From: Novosphingobium resinovorum
Lineage (GTDB): Bacteria; Pseudomonadota; Alphaproteobacteria; Sphingomonadales; Sphingomonadaceae
DNA length: 64,000 bases
Reading direction: 5' to 3'
Assembly: GCF_027922145.1 (NCBI RefSeq)
Contig: NZ_BSFC01000011.1
Coordinates: forward strand, 724,631-788,630
The position numbers and the translations under genes were made by a program. The notes under the pieces were generated by a model. It was not told where the DNA came from. It worked only from the letters and a program-made list of their open reading frames with translations, and did not search any database. This document shows, in pieces, positions 54,607 through 63,779 of this stretch. Each line of letters opens with the position of its first letter. Within the stretch, counting starts at the first letter, position 1.

Positions 54607-57201
54607 GTGGAATTAGGTACACGTGATTTGGTACAGGATATAGAATACTCGACGTCGCAGCCCCAAATTTCGGCAAGCTCGATCGTCACGCCCCCAGCGG
54701 CTCGGATCGATGCACCTTCAACGATGGCGGTGACAAGCGGCGAGTTCTTAAAAGAACTCTTCTCGGAGCTTCCCGAGGGTGCAACCGTCATCGTGACTGG
54801 TAAGTCAGGGGACCCACAAGCGGGAGCTTGGTTTGCCCGTCCCGCTAGCGAGGTAGACCTCGTCTGCCCGCCACATTACAACACCTATTTCAACTGTGCG
54901 AGCGTCTATCCTACCGGCGACAGCGCCGTTCTGGCCCAAAAGGAAGTCGCTGCCGCTTTCCACGTCCTCGTTCTCGACGACGTAGGCACCAAGGTAGATC
55001 GCGCCCTCCTGCGTGATGTAGACCCGACATGGGTTATCGAAACCAGCCCCGGCAATTTTCAGGTCGGCTTCAAGCTATCAACGCCTCTGCAATCGTCAAC
55101 TGACGTAGATGCACTTCTGTCGAGGGTTGCCGCAGCGGGACTCACGGACAACGGTGCAAAAGGCATGGTCCGCTGGATGCGTTTGCCGAACGGCATCAAC
55201 GGGAAGGATAAGTATCGGCAGAACGGCAGACCATTCCAATGTCGTCTGGTGGTATGGAACCCGACGGTTGCTTACACTGGCGAAGGTCTGGTCGAAGCCC
55301 TTGCTCTTCCGGCTGCTCCCGTGAAAACGCGCTCATCGCTCTCGGGGGTGGCCCCGAAATATCATGGCGTGTCCGACATCAACTGGAACGTCTATCAACC
55401 AGCTCAGCCGGAGAACCCCGTGGTTTCCGCTTTGAAAGAGCTAGGGCTCTATAAGAAGCCGTTATCGCATGGAAAGCACGACGTTAGCTGCCCGTGGGCG
55501 GGTGAGCATACCGATGCACTCGACACCGGTGCTGCCTATTTCGAGCCGAACGACGCGCACAGCATCGGCGGGTTCAAATGCCAACATTCACACGGGGACC
55601 GATACCGTCTGCCTCATTTGCTGGAGCATTTAGGGCTTACGATCGAGAACGCCCGCAACAAGCCCACGATCAATCTGGTCCCCGGCGAACTGCATGGCGT
55701 CGTTTCGGCAGCGGAGGCCGTGCTGGCGACGCAGGACGACATTTACGTAGCAGGCGGCCATATCGTGCGGGCAGCCTACGATCCGAGTATCAAGGATACA
55801 GCGCTAAAGCCCCTGAGCGAGGCGGAGTTGACGTTGATCCTGTCGAGGGAGGCTGACTGGCAACGACGAAATTGCAAGTCGGGAGAGATGGAACGGATTG
55901 ATCCACCGTCACGCCCCATTTTCACACTGCACCGCAGCGAGCAATTCTCTCGCCTTCGCGCCGTGCAGGGCCTTGCTCGTCAACCTTACTACCGCGAAAC
56001 AGATGGCACGCTTGTCATGAAGGCTGGCTACGACGAGGCATCACAGCGGCTAGGCGTGTTTGATGGCAGCAAATTCCCGAAGGTCGGCTCGTCTCTCGAA
56101 GAAGCTCGGCGCGCTCTCGACGAGTTGAAAGAAGTCATCAGGGAGTTTCCGTTCGCATCGGAATATGACCTCTCGGCGACTATCTCAGCCATCCTGACGG
56201 CAACGGTCAGAGCGGGCTTGGGGCTGGCTCCAGCGTATCACGTCAGGGCACCGGCATCGGGCACCGGCAAATCGTTCCTAGCTGAGTTGATTGGCCTTTT
56301 CGCCGGGCCGGGTACGCCTGCTCGGTTGAGCTTCCCCAAGAGCGCAGACGAAGCCATGAAGGCTATGCTGGCCGTCTTGCTCAACGCTCCGGCAGTCATC
56401 GAATTTGACGATATGGACGATGACTGGCGACCTTTCGGCGCAATCAACAGCATGCTGACCTCGACCAGCATTACCGGGCGCATCCTTGGCGTAAGCAAGA
56501 CCGCAACCGTCTCGACGGCGGCGCTGGTTCTAGGCTCCGGGAACAACGTTGGCCCCGTAAGAGATCTTGCGCGGCGTGTCGTCACCATCAACCTGGACAC
56601 GCGATCCGAAATGCCCGGCGCGATCCGATATACCGGCAACCCCGTATTGAAGGTGCGGGGACATCGCGAAAAGTACGTTGCTGCTGTGTTCACGATCATC
56701 GAAGCCTGGAAGGCCGCAGGCTGTCCTAAAAGTGACGTTCGCCCAATCGCCAGCTACAACGGTTCATGGTCTGACATGTGCCGCCATCCGCTTATCTGGT
56801 TAGGACTTCCAGACCCGGCGCATTCGCTGTTTGAGCAGATGCGCAACGATCCTGACGCCGAAATCCTCGGGAACCTCCTTACGGCTTGGCATGGTCGATA
56901 TGGCGATATGGCAATGCCCATCCGCAAAGTGCTCGATGTCCTTGATGCAGGCGACCTTCGCGACGCTATCGAGGACCTGCCCTGCTATTATGGCGGGAGC
57001 ATCAATCGCAGCAAATTCGGCCATTACCTCAAAAAGCATGCCAACCGCATCGTAGGCGGGCTCATGCTCGAAAAGGCAGCGAACAGCGAACGTAACGCCT
57101 GGAAGGTGGTAAAGATGGAAGGTGGTGAACCGGCTTCACCCCCTTTACCGGCTTCGGCTGACGCACCGCCTGAGAATGTCGCGTCCGAGGACATGTTCTA
57201 G
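54607..57201 (+). CDS. Primase-polymerase/helicase-like replication protein
   Basis: An 864-aa protein. The N-terminal third looks like an archaeo-eukaryotic (RepB/PrimPol-type) primase: YNTYFNCASVY, a strand ending in two aspartates (HVLVLDDVGTKVD), ETSPGNFQVGFKL and GMVRWMRLPNGINGK. The C-terminal half has an ATPase core with Walker A APASGTGKSF (about 548-556), Walker B VIEFDDMDDD (about 597), LGSGNNVG as sensor 1 and LARRV as arginine finger. It would prime and unwind element DNA. GTG at 54607 is listed; ATG at 54724 is the alternative, as neither has a ribosome binding site. Confidence 0.8.
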   Translation: MELGTRDLVQDIEYSTSQPQISASSIVTPPAARIDAPSTMAVTSGEFLKELFSELPEGATVIVTGKSGDPQAGAWFARPASEVDLVCPPHYNTYFNCASVYPTGDSAVLAQKEVAAAFHVLVLDDVGTKVDRALLRDVDPTWVIETSPGNFQVGFKLSTPLQSSTDVDALLSRVAAAGLTDNGAKGMVRWMRLPNGINGKDKYRQNGRPFQCRLVVWNPTVAYTGEGLVEALALPAAPVKTRSSLSGVAPKYHGVSDINWNVYQPAQPENPVVSALKELGLYKKPLSHGKHDVSCPWAGEHTDALDTGAAYFEPNDAHSIGGFKCQHSHGDRYRLPHLLEHLGLTIENARNKPTINLVPGELHGVVSAAEAVLATQDDIYVAGGHIVRAAYDPSIKDTALKPLSEAELTLILSREADWQRRNCKSGEMERIDPPSRPIFTLHRSEQFSRLRAVQGLARQPYYRETDGTLVMKAGYDEASQRLGVFDGSKFPKVGSSLEEARRALDELKEVIREFPFASEYDLSATISAILTATVRAGLGLAPAYHVRAPASGTGKSFLAELIGLFAGPGTPARLSFPKSADEAMKAMLAVLLNAPAVIEFDDMDDDWRPFGAINSMLTSTSITGRILGVSKTATVSTAALVLGSGNNVGPVRDLARRVVTINLDTRSEMPGAIRYTGNPVLKVRGHREKYVAAVFTIIEAWKAAGCPKSDVRPIASYNGSWSDMCRHPLIWLGLPDPAHSLFEQMRNDPDAEILGNLLTAWHGRYGDMAMPIRKVLDVLDAGDLRDAIEDLPCYYGGSINRSKFGHYLKKHANRIVGGLMLEKAANSERNAWKVVKMEGGEPASPPLPASADAPPENVASEDMF

Positions 57202-57379
57202 TCGATCGTAGGCCAGAGGGGCGCTCACTCCCGGCGTCCCTCGCTTCCTCAATACCTCCAAATTCGCCGTTGTGGCCCCGCAGGCAGTCAAACTGTGACT
57301 GTCCAGGACTGCCCCCTTGCGCCGGTCCTGCGGTGCCAAGCGGCTCCCTCATCAACAGAATTTCCACAAGGATATCCAC

Positions 57380-58531
57380 ATGCCTAAAGCAGACCTTAAC
57401 GCCAAATTTTGCCGAGACGCCGAATGCCTTCCGGGGAAGAAGCGCACGGATTATTACGATATCTCGATCACTGGCTTCACCTTGGAGTGCCATGCCAGCG
57501 GGACGAAGACCTTCACATTTCGATATACGAACGAATATAGTAAGCAGTGCCAGAGCAAAATCGGCACTTATGGCGACATCACCTACGATCAGGCCCGCAG
57601 AGTTGCCCTACGGCGGCGCTCAGAGGTCGTGCTCGGCGGTGACCCTGCTGCGACCAAGGCTGCGAAAAAGGCAGTGCCCACGTTCGCAAAGCTTGCCGTA
57701 CAGGTCGTCGAGCATAACGCGACGTATCAGCGTAACCCGGCGAATGCAGAGCGGGTCATCCGCTGCCATCTAGTCCCGAAGTGGGGAACGATGCGGCTCG
57801 ATGAAATCAAGTCTCAGGCGATCGCCGCGTGGCTTGCGGAGAAGCGTAAGGTGCTTGCTCCGGCGTCGGTCGAGAAACTTAGGGTAACCCTGAACCGCAT
57901 GTTCGAGCTTGCTGCCGAATGGAACATTCCCGGCGCTTCCCCAAACCCGGTGCGCTCGGTCAAACGTCTCAAGTTCAACAACAAACGCGAGAAATACCTG
58001 ACTGCCGATGAGGCAAAGCGCTTGCTGTCCGCATGCGATGCGTCGCTGTGCAAGCAGCTTGGTTCGATCATCCGCCTCCTACTCCTGACCGGGGCGAGGA
58101 AGACAGAGCTGCTTCGGGCGAAGTGGTCAGACGTTGATCTTGAACGTCGGGCTTGGCACATCCCTTTGACCAAAACGGGCGTGCCCCGATATGTGCCTCT
58201 TTCGTCAGCAGCAGTCGCTGTTATCGAAGGTCTACGACGGTGGGACAACTGCCCATGGCTGATCCCAAATCCCGAAACCCGTGAGCCATATACGGACCTC
58301 AAGCGTCCATGGGATACTGCCCGTGATAAGGCGGGCCTTCCCGACCTTCGCTTACACGATTGCCGCCATTCCGCCGCGAGCTTCTTGGTCAACAGCGGCG
58401 TGGACCTATACGCGGTTGGCAAGATTCTTGGCCACTCTGATCACCAGAGCACGATGCGATACGCCCACCTTGCCAACGACACGTTGATGTCTGCGGTCGA
58501 GGCCGGGGCCGCCAAGATGCAACTTACCTGA
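57380..58531 (+). CDS. Tyrosine-type site-specific integrase
   Basis: A 383-aa integrase of the island. It has an arm-type DNA-binding N-terminus (DYYDISITGFTLECHASGTKTF, FRYTNEYSKQCQSKIGTYGDI), a SAM-like core-binding domain and a full catalytic set: Arg240 (TGARKTELL), His326 and Arg329 (LHDCRHSAA), His352 (LGHSDH) and the nucleophile Tyr361 (MRYAHL). AAGGA precedes the ATG. It should cut and rejoin within the tRNA-Thr repeat. Unusually it sits 5 kb from the right end and 8 kb from the left one. Confidence 0.95.
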   Translation: MPKADLNAKFCRDAECLPGKKRTDYYDISITGFTLECHASGTKTFTFRYTNEYSKQCQSKIGTYGDITYDQARRVALRRRSEVVLGGDPAATKAAKKAVPTFAKLAVQVVEHNATYQRNPANAERVIRCHLVPKWGTMRLDEIKSQAIAAWLAEKRKVLAPASVEKLRVTLNRMFELAAEWNIPGASPNPVRSVKRLKFNNKREKYLTADEAKRLLSACDASLCKQLGSIIRLLLLTGARKTELLRAKWSDVDLERRAWHIPLTKTGVPRYVPLSSAAVAVIEGLRRWDNCPWLIPNPETREPYTDLKRPWDTARDKAGLPDLRLHDCRHSAASFLVNSGVDLYAVGKILGHSDHQSTMRYAHLANDTLMSAVEAGAAKMQLT

Positions 58532-58586
58532 ACCATCGCGCCCTCTCCTCACGGGGAGGGCCACCCCCTACATCGAAGGATTTGAT

Positions 58587-58973
58587 ATGACCCAGCAGCT
58601 TGTTGCGGGCCGGACCCTTGCCGAGTGGAATCAGCAATGGCAGCCCCTCGAACATGGCCTTTCGAAGCGTCATGACGAATTACGCGAAACAGTCGGCGTG
58701 TTTCGATTCCGGCGAAAGGACGAGGTCGTCTATATCGGCTGTGCGCGAGAGTATGCCAAAGGCGGCCTCAGGAAGCGTCTTTCTGATTTCACCCGGCCCG
58801 GTGACAGCGGGAGGACGCACTACGCAGGCCAGAAGACCTATGCGAACCGCGAGCGCCTTGAAGTGGACGTAATCGTGACCGGCACGGACCATAAAGCAGG
58901 TTGGACGGCCCAGCGCTTGAAGACAGCTTTCCTCGGCATCCGAAAACCCGTCTGGAACGCCACCCGCACCTGA
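58587..58973 (+). CDS. GIY-YIG nuclease-like protein
   Basis: A 128-aa protein that fits a single GIY-YIG domain: GVFRFRRKDEVVYIGCA holds the degenerate GIY (GVF) and YIG parts, GLRKRLSDFTRPG has the conserved Arg, and the end has the KTAFLGIRKPVWN segment that usually carries the metal-binding Glu and the Asn. The Glu position is uncertain, so activity is in doubt. It is 55 nt after the integrase and followed by a terminator, so it may be part of the mobility module. Confidence 0.65.
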   Translation: MTQQLVAGRTLAEWNQQWQPLEHGLSKRHDELRETVGVFRFRRKDEVVYIGCAREYAKGGLRKRLSDFTRPGDSGRTHYAGQKTYANRERLEVDVIVTGTDHKAGWTAQRLKTAFLGIRKPVWNATRT

Positions 58974-58982
58974 CCTTCTATC

Positions 58983-59017
58983 GCCCCGGACTTGCCATGC
59001 GCAGGTCTGGGGCTTTT
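58983..59017 (+). terminator. Rho-independent terminator
   Basis: GCCCCGGACTTG (58983) pairs with CAGGTCTGGGGC (ending 59013) with two mismatches, and TTTT follows. It closes the integrase and GIY-YIG transcription. From 59018 to 59283 I see no gene; a GAATCAAG direct repeat occurs twice shortly before the methyltransferase start. Confidence 0.7.
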
Positions 59018-59283
59018 CCTCATTATTTTTTGCGATTTCCCCGATGCTTTAGCGCCGATTGCCATGTCGCCGGACCCGTATCTCGGACAGCGATGCGCTT
59101 TATGGCCTCAATATCGAGGCCGCGCTAGCGATCGTGAAATCAGATGCTCCCCGGCATCCCTCCCGTTGACCGCCAGAGTCGCCAGAGTGCGATCGTACCT
59201 GTTGAGCACCTGTCTTTCGGTATTGCATCCGTGAATCAAGTAAGCAATACATTGGCGGAACAAATCATGAATCAAGGAACGTT

Positions 59284-60243
59284 ATGCTCACTTCGCTGGA
59301 ATTGTGCGCTGGAGCCGGAGGGCAGGCGCTCGGCCTCGAAAAAGCAGGTTTCGAACATGAAGGCTTGGTCGAAATCGACTCAAGCTGTTGTGAGACGCTT
59401 CGTGCAAACCGTTCCCATTGGAATGTAATCGAAGATGACCTGCGGGTTTTCAAAGAACGGGCGTTAGATTTCAAAGGCGTTGATCTTATCGCTGGAGGAG
59501 TACCTTGTCCGCCGTTTTCGTTGGCGGGGAAGCAACTTGGAGAAAAAGACGAACGCAATTTGTTTCCAGATGCCTTGGACATTATTGATGCAACTCGACC
59601 TAAGGCAGTAATGATTGAAAACGTGCGTGGTTTTCTGAGTGCAGTTTTTCATGACTATAGAGAGGGTCTCAAAAAGCAGCTAAAAAAGCTAGGCTACGAG
59701 ACCGACTGGCGGCTGCTTAATGCTTCTGACTTTGGCGTCTCACAACTCAGGCCCCGCGTCGTTATTGTCGCTTTGCGTTCCGAATACGTCGAAGCCTTTG
59801 CATGGCCAGAAGGTGATGGCCATAACCCGCCAACTGTCGGCCAGCGTCTGTATGATCAGATGGCTGCGAATGGTTGGCGTGGCGCAAAGAAATGGCGGGA
59901 TCGCGCTGATGAAATTGCACCTACGTTGGTGGGCGGTTCCAAAAAGCACGGTGGACCCGACTTAGGGCCAACGCGCGCCAAAGCTGCCTGGGCCACCTTG
60001 GGCGTTAACGGTATGTCGCTTGCTGATGCACCCCCTGAGCGCGACTTTGTCGGCATGCCGAGACTCACGGTGCCTATGGCCGCACGTTTGCAAGGCTTCC
60101 CGGATGACTGGAAGTTCGTAGGACGCAAAACAGCGGCTTATCGGCAAGTCGGAAATGCGTTCCCACCGCCGGTCGCTCAAGCTGTAGGTGAAAAGATCGT
60201 AGCGGCCATCGCCAATTCTTCAGCGATCAAACGACGCGCCTGA
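59284..60243 (+). CDS. DNA cytosine-5 methyltransferase
   Basis: A 319-aa C5 methyltransferase with motifs in the usual order: I LELCAGAGGQALGL, IV GGVPCPPFSLAG with nucleophile Cys75, VI IENVRG, VIII QLRPRVVIV, IX RLQGFPDDW and X GNAFPPPVAQAVG. It should methylate the recognition site of the adjacent restriction enzyme. The target-recognition region lies between VIII and IX (about 175-250) and cannot be read for specificity. AAGGAA precedes the ATG. Confidence 0.95.
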   Translation: MLTSLELCAGAGGQALGLEKAGFEHEGLVEIDSSCCETLRANRSHWNVIEDDLRVFKERALDFKGVDLIAGGVPCPPFSLAGKQLGEKDERNLFPDALDIIDATRPKAVMIENVRGFLSAVFHDYREGLKKQLKKLGYETDWRLLNASDFGVSQLRPRVVIVALRSEYVEAFAWPEGDGHNPPTVGQRLYDQMAANGWRGAKKWRDRADEIAPTLVGGSKKHGGPDLGPTRAKAAWATLGVNGMSLADAPPERDFVGMPRLTVPMAARLQGFPDDWKFVGRKTAAYRQVGNAFPPPVAQAVGEKIVAAIANSSAIKRRA

Positions 60244-60272
60244 TCTTCAACAGTTTCTCTTGATGTGATAGC

Positions 60273-60303
60273 CACCCCCGGCAGTTTTGTTGGGGGTGTG
60301 TTT
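60273..60303 (+). promoter_or_regulatory. Hairpin overlapping the restriction gene start
   Basis: CACCCCC (60273-60279) pairs with GGGGGTG (60292-60298) around a 12-nt loop and is followed by TGTTTTG. The TTG start of the restriction gene at 60303 lies in the T-run, and the GGGGGTG arm is the only ribosome-binding-like sequence. It could act as a terminator after the methyltransferase or hide the ribosome site. Confidence 0.55.
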
Positions 60304-61196
60304 TGCGTAAAAAGATTCCGCTAAGTGTAATCGTCCCGACGCATCCTGACTACGTGCTGCTCAAGAGCCTTGCCGATGAGATTGAAAGTCGGGCTGGTGG
60401 CGCCTCGCCGTTGGCCGATGAGATGCCGATCATGCTTCGTGAGTGTATCGATGCTCTCATCAATACCCCGCGCACAGGTCGACGAGATTTTAATGATCTA
60501 GAAAAAGTCGAAAAGACCTTCATCGGCACCCACGTTGAAATTGTAGTTCGTAAATTTCTGCGTCTTGAGAAGGGTATCTTGGATACAGTTATCCTCGGCC
60601 ACGACGTAGATATTAAATTCACGACGGGAGATAACTGGACAATTCCTCCGGAAGCGTACGGGCACCCTTGTCTTGTCATTGCCGCGGATGAAGAACGGTC
60701 TCTTTGTTACATGGGCCTAATCATCATTCGTCCAGAAGTGATGCATGCTGGTGCTGGCAATCGAGACGCGAAGCGAGGCATTAGCACCGAAGGCTTCGGG
60801 AATATCTTGTGGTTGCTCTGCGATCATCCCTACCCGCCAAATTTCTGGCGGACAGTCGAGAGTTCGGTAGTCGAGCGAATAACGTCTGCACGCTCAGGCA
60901 ACGAACGCGTCGTTGCACTTTTTGAAAATGTACAAGGACGTCCCATTTCCCGCGATGTAATCGATGCGACGGCACGGCAAAAGGACTTCACCCGTCGAAC
61001 GCGCGCGGATAATGGCCGAGGCAGCCGCGACACTCTGCTTCGGCAAGGTATTCTCCTTCTTACCGGAACGAAGCATCCCGAACTAATTCAAGGGCTCGGC
61101 TTGCCGTTTTGTCGTAGAGGGGAATACATTTCCTATTCGCCTAAGACTGATGCGGAATGGACGATGGCAGAGAGCCACGGTATCCCTCGTCCATAA
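60303..61196 (+). CDS. NaeI-family type II restriction endonuclease
   Basis: A 297-aa enzyme. Key residues line up with those of NaeI: Glu79 (GTHVEIVV), Asp94 (ILDTVI), Asp103 and Lys105 (HDVDIKF), with spacing 15-9-2 against 16-9-2 for NaeI E70, D86, D95 and K97. EAYGHPCLVIAADEE follows as in that family. The C-terminal half would be the second DNA-binding (topoisomerase-like) domain of NaeI. The frame has no ATG; TTG at 60303 is the only usual start upstream of the conserved part. It lies 59 nt after its methyltransferase. Confidence 0.85.
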   Translation: MRKKIPLSVIVPTHPDYVLLKSLADEIESRAGGASPLADEMPIMLRECIDALINTPRTGRRDFNDLEKVEKTFIGTHVEIVVRKFLRLEKGILDTVILGHDVDIKFTTGDNWTIPPEAYGHPCLVIAADEERSLCYMGLIIIRPEVMHAGAGNRDAKRGISTEGFGNILWLLCDHPYPPNFWRTVESSVVERITSARSGNERVVALFENVQGRPISRDVIDATARQKDFTRRTRADNGRGSRDTLLRQGILLLTGTKHPELIQGLGLPFCRRGEYISYSPKTDAEWTMAESHGIPRP

Positions 61197-61389
61197 TCCT
61201 TTGGGACACTGCCGCATCTCGGCCCGAGCAAATCCGACAAAACGTCATACGGCGTCGCTCCGGCTGAACCGATAATGGCGGTTTATGAAAACTCGATTGA
61301 TCGCCATCATAGCTCAGGCTTGTAAGTTAGGTCGGACGCGACTTTCATAGCGTTGGAGTCGCGCCGAACTCCTGATCCAAAATGTGGGC

Positions 61390-63261
61390 TCACGGGACCA
61401 GAGCAAATGGCCAGCCGTGGTAAGATGAAAGACTGCCATCATCTCCCACCTGCAATGCCAAGCGGTAGCGGGTGCCAGGGGCACTGTCTTTCACTGCCTT
61501 CGGGCAGCGCTTAATAGCGATTGTAGAATTAAGACCTTGTCCGTCGATCGCCCGGACCTCGTGCCCCTTCTCGCCCTCATGAACTTCAACAAGAAATTGA
61601 AGGTGCTTAGAATGAGCACCTTTTGCCGGACTGCTGCCCATGATGAAGGTTAACGCACTGGGGACTCTCATTAGATCAAGTCGCTGCATGTTCCGCATTA
61701 AGCTGATTTTGGAGAATAATGGCAGGTTATCTGACTTAAATTCAGGATCTTTGGCCGTAATTATTCCAAAAATAACTTTAAAATCAAAATTATCAAAAGG
61801 CTTAAGGTACGCAGATTCGTCGTTTCCGCCGATTTCAGCTACGATCAAAGCCTTTAGTTTTTCGCGCGAGGTCTCTTCTAGTTCAATTAATTCAATAGAA
61901 TTAACACCTTGGTTAAAGAGGTGGCTAAGATGAGACGAACGTGTGGAAATTTTAAGGTGATATAATTCTGCCCTGCTGCCGCAAAGCGCGGTGGCATCGG
62001 CCTGAACACTGTAAATATCACACGGCTCGATGTTTGTGCTACCCGAAGGGCTAATATCAGTTTGATCTAGGCAAATAAATCTTCCGCTCCAAAGAGGAAT
62101 AGCCGCATTGTAATTTTCTTCGCTATATACTGCTTTGCCATCCTTCATTCCGTCGTGGTCGTAAGGGCAAAGTTCGGTAGGTTCACATTTGGCATCGAGA
62201 TAGACTTTAAGGCGCTCGACGAAGCTTTTTTCCGCTTTATACCATTTTCCTTCATTGAGGTGATATATGACGCTCGCCCCAACGGGTTCAGTATCGAAAA
62301 TTAGACTGCGGTAGACGCCATATGACCGGCTAGGAACACCCTCCACGTCCGTCAACACCATACGGTACGATTTGAGCAGATCAATTGTTAGCGTATCTAA
62401 GTCGTACTCTTCGCCCAAATAGTCGTAGAAAGATTCTATCGATATATCAGGATAAATTTCACTTGACCCACCCGGTCCATGAAACATGCAACAGGTGTTG
62501 TCACGATAGTCAACTATATCAGGAATGGTTAGCGTTGTCCTTCCATCATGACCCCTTAAAGATACCATAAGTTCGTTATCGAGATCCTTGATATTGCCTG
62601 GATCATTTACGGGAGCAATGTTTTGAATATTTGGGAATGTCGTTTTATAGACTTCACTGTCGTACAGAGCTAACAACGCTTCGCAGCGACTAGCCAAGCT
62701 AGCGGGTGCAATCTTCATACTAATTTTCAGGCTGGCAGAACCTGTTGCAGTAGTAAAAAGCTCTTTATACTCTTGCTTTACCTTTCCGGTCAGGCTCTTA
62801 ATAATTTCGCTGTTGCCATCAAAATCAAGGTAGGTCAGTTCAGTCGATATTGGCACCTGAGTACGCTTGCGGCGAGCCAAGCCCGGCTCAATCATGTCAG
62901 CGCTCTTCAATTCCTGCGGGTCTAAGCTGTTCAAGGTTACTCGAAGACCAAAGTCGTATTCGTAAGCTTCCTCGTTGATGTGATGGGAAACCTGACCAAA
63001 GGTGAGCGCGAAGCAGCGATCGTTCACCGACAGGAAAAGCAAAGCTCCTTTGAATTGCTGCCATAAATCTTCCTGCACACCAAAATATTCCCGCCACCAC
63101 GGGCGTTTTGGATTTGCGTCCAGAATATAAAGTGTCGAGCCCTCTGGGGCATGAGTGGCGGCTTCTGCTTGAAGGAGATCATGATCGTCATTCAAGGCAT
63201 TCGTGGCATCAAATCCCTGCTTCAGCAGATAGATTGAAAAGGGACGCGATTTTTGAGCCAT
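61390..63261 (-). CDS. TIGR04141/DUF6119 family protein
   Basis: A 623-aa protein of the sporadically distributed TIGR04141 family: it starts with RPFSIYLLKQGFDATNAL, has LLFLSVNDRCFALTFGQVSHHINEEAYEYDFGLRV in the N-terminal third, and EYKELFTTATGSASLKISMKI. Then a nuclease-like fold region is possible in the middle (FICLDQTDISPSGSTNIEPCDIY). These genes are often found in islands with restriction enzymes. Its activity is unknown. It converges with the restriction gene; 61197-61389 between them has no gene. Codon use is AT-rich. Confidence 0.78.
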   Translation of the reverse strand: MAQKSRPFSIYLLKQGFDATNALNDDHDLLQAEAATHAPEGSTLYILDANPKRPWWREYFGVQEDLWQQFKGALLFLSVNDRCFALTFGQVSHHINEEAYEYDFGLRVTLNSLDPQELKSADMIEPGLARRKRTQVPISTELTYLDFDGNSEIIKSLTGKVKQEYKELFTTATGSASLKISMKIAPASLASRCEALLALYDSEVYKTTFPNIQNIAPVNDPGNIKDLDNELMVSLRGHDGRTTLTIPDIVDYRDNTCCMFHGPGGSSEIYPDISIESFYDYLGEEYDLDTLTIDLLKSYRMVLTDVEGVPSRSYGVYRSLIFDTEPVGASVIYHLNEGKWYKAEKSFVERLKVYLDAKCEPTELCPYDHDGMKDGKAVYSEENYNAAIPLWSGRFICLDQTDISPSGSTNIEPCDIYSVQADATALCGSRAELYHLKISTRSSHLSHLFNQGVNSIELIELEETSREKLKALIVAEIGGNDESAYLKPFDNFDFKVIFGIITAKDPEFKSDNLPLFSKISLMRNMQRLDLMRVPSALTFIMGSSPAKGAHSKHLQFLVEVHEGEKGHEVRAIDGQGLNSTIAIKRCPKAVKDSAPGTRYRLALQVGDDGSLSSYHGWPFALVP

Positions 63262-63779
63262 ACTGCCTCTTAATGTGCGCTTATTCGCTAATCGGCCATT
63301 GCTTGATAGGAAAAGTCTCTTAAATCAAGAGCAACGCGAAACTGATTGCTTGATTAAATTTTGTTAAAGACGGCGCAGTGCGCCACTGAACGTAGCTTAT
63401 CCCCGCGAAGAACATGCTTCGCTAAACGGACTTGAGGGACGCAACCTTCTACCTCTCTCCGCGAGGCAAATAGCTAGCTTGGCTTTATGCTTCGTCACGT
63501 GTCCGCAAAATTGAGCCCGATTGGGCCGTTTTCGTTCAGAGGCTATCGGCCTGCAGTCACGAATGGATCGCTGGATTTAGGGGGCGCATCGCTGCAGCCG
63601 ACCGGGTATTGACCGGGTCGAAATTCGGACTTTCACCGAGCCAAAGTGCTTTCAGTAGGAACATGCCCAGTTAGGATTTCGGCACAATCTGGGTATCGCT
63701 TGGGCGACCTGGAAGACTGGGCAAATTCCGGTATCAGAAGCCTCGGAAACCCTAGATTTCTGCCGTTCTATCGCTCGTG

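Noticed and set aside
54435..54626. 63-aa frame before the primase
   Set aside because: Composition is not protein-like and it runs into the start of the primase gene.
59144..59428. 94-aa frame overlapping the methyltransferase start
   Set aside because: It is out of frame with the methyltransferase and lacks conserved features; the methyltransferase start has its own AAGGAA site.
63299..63355. Shared operator of the DUF6119 and methyltransferase promoters (TTGCTTGAT elements)
   Set aside because: Similar short words (ATCAAG, TTGCTT) occur before both genes, but spacing and orientation differ and such words are frequent in AT-rich DNA.
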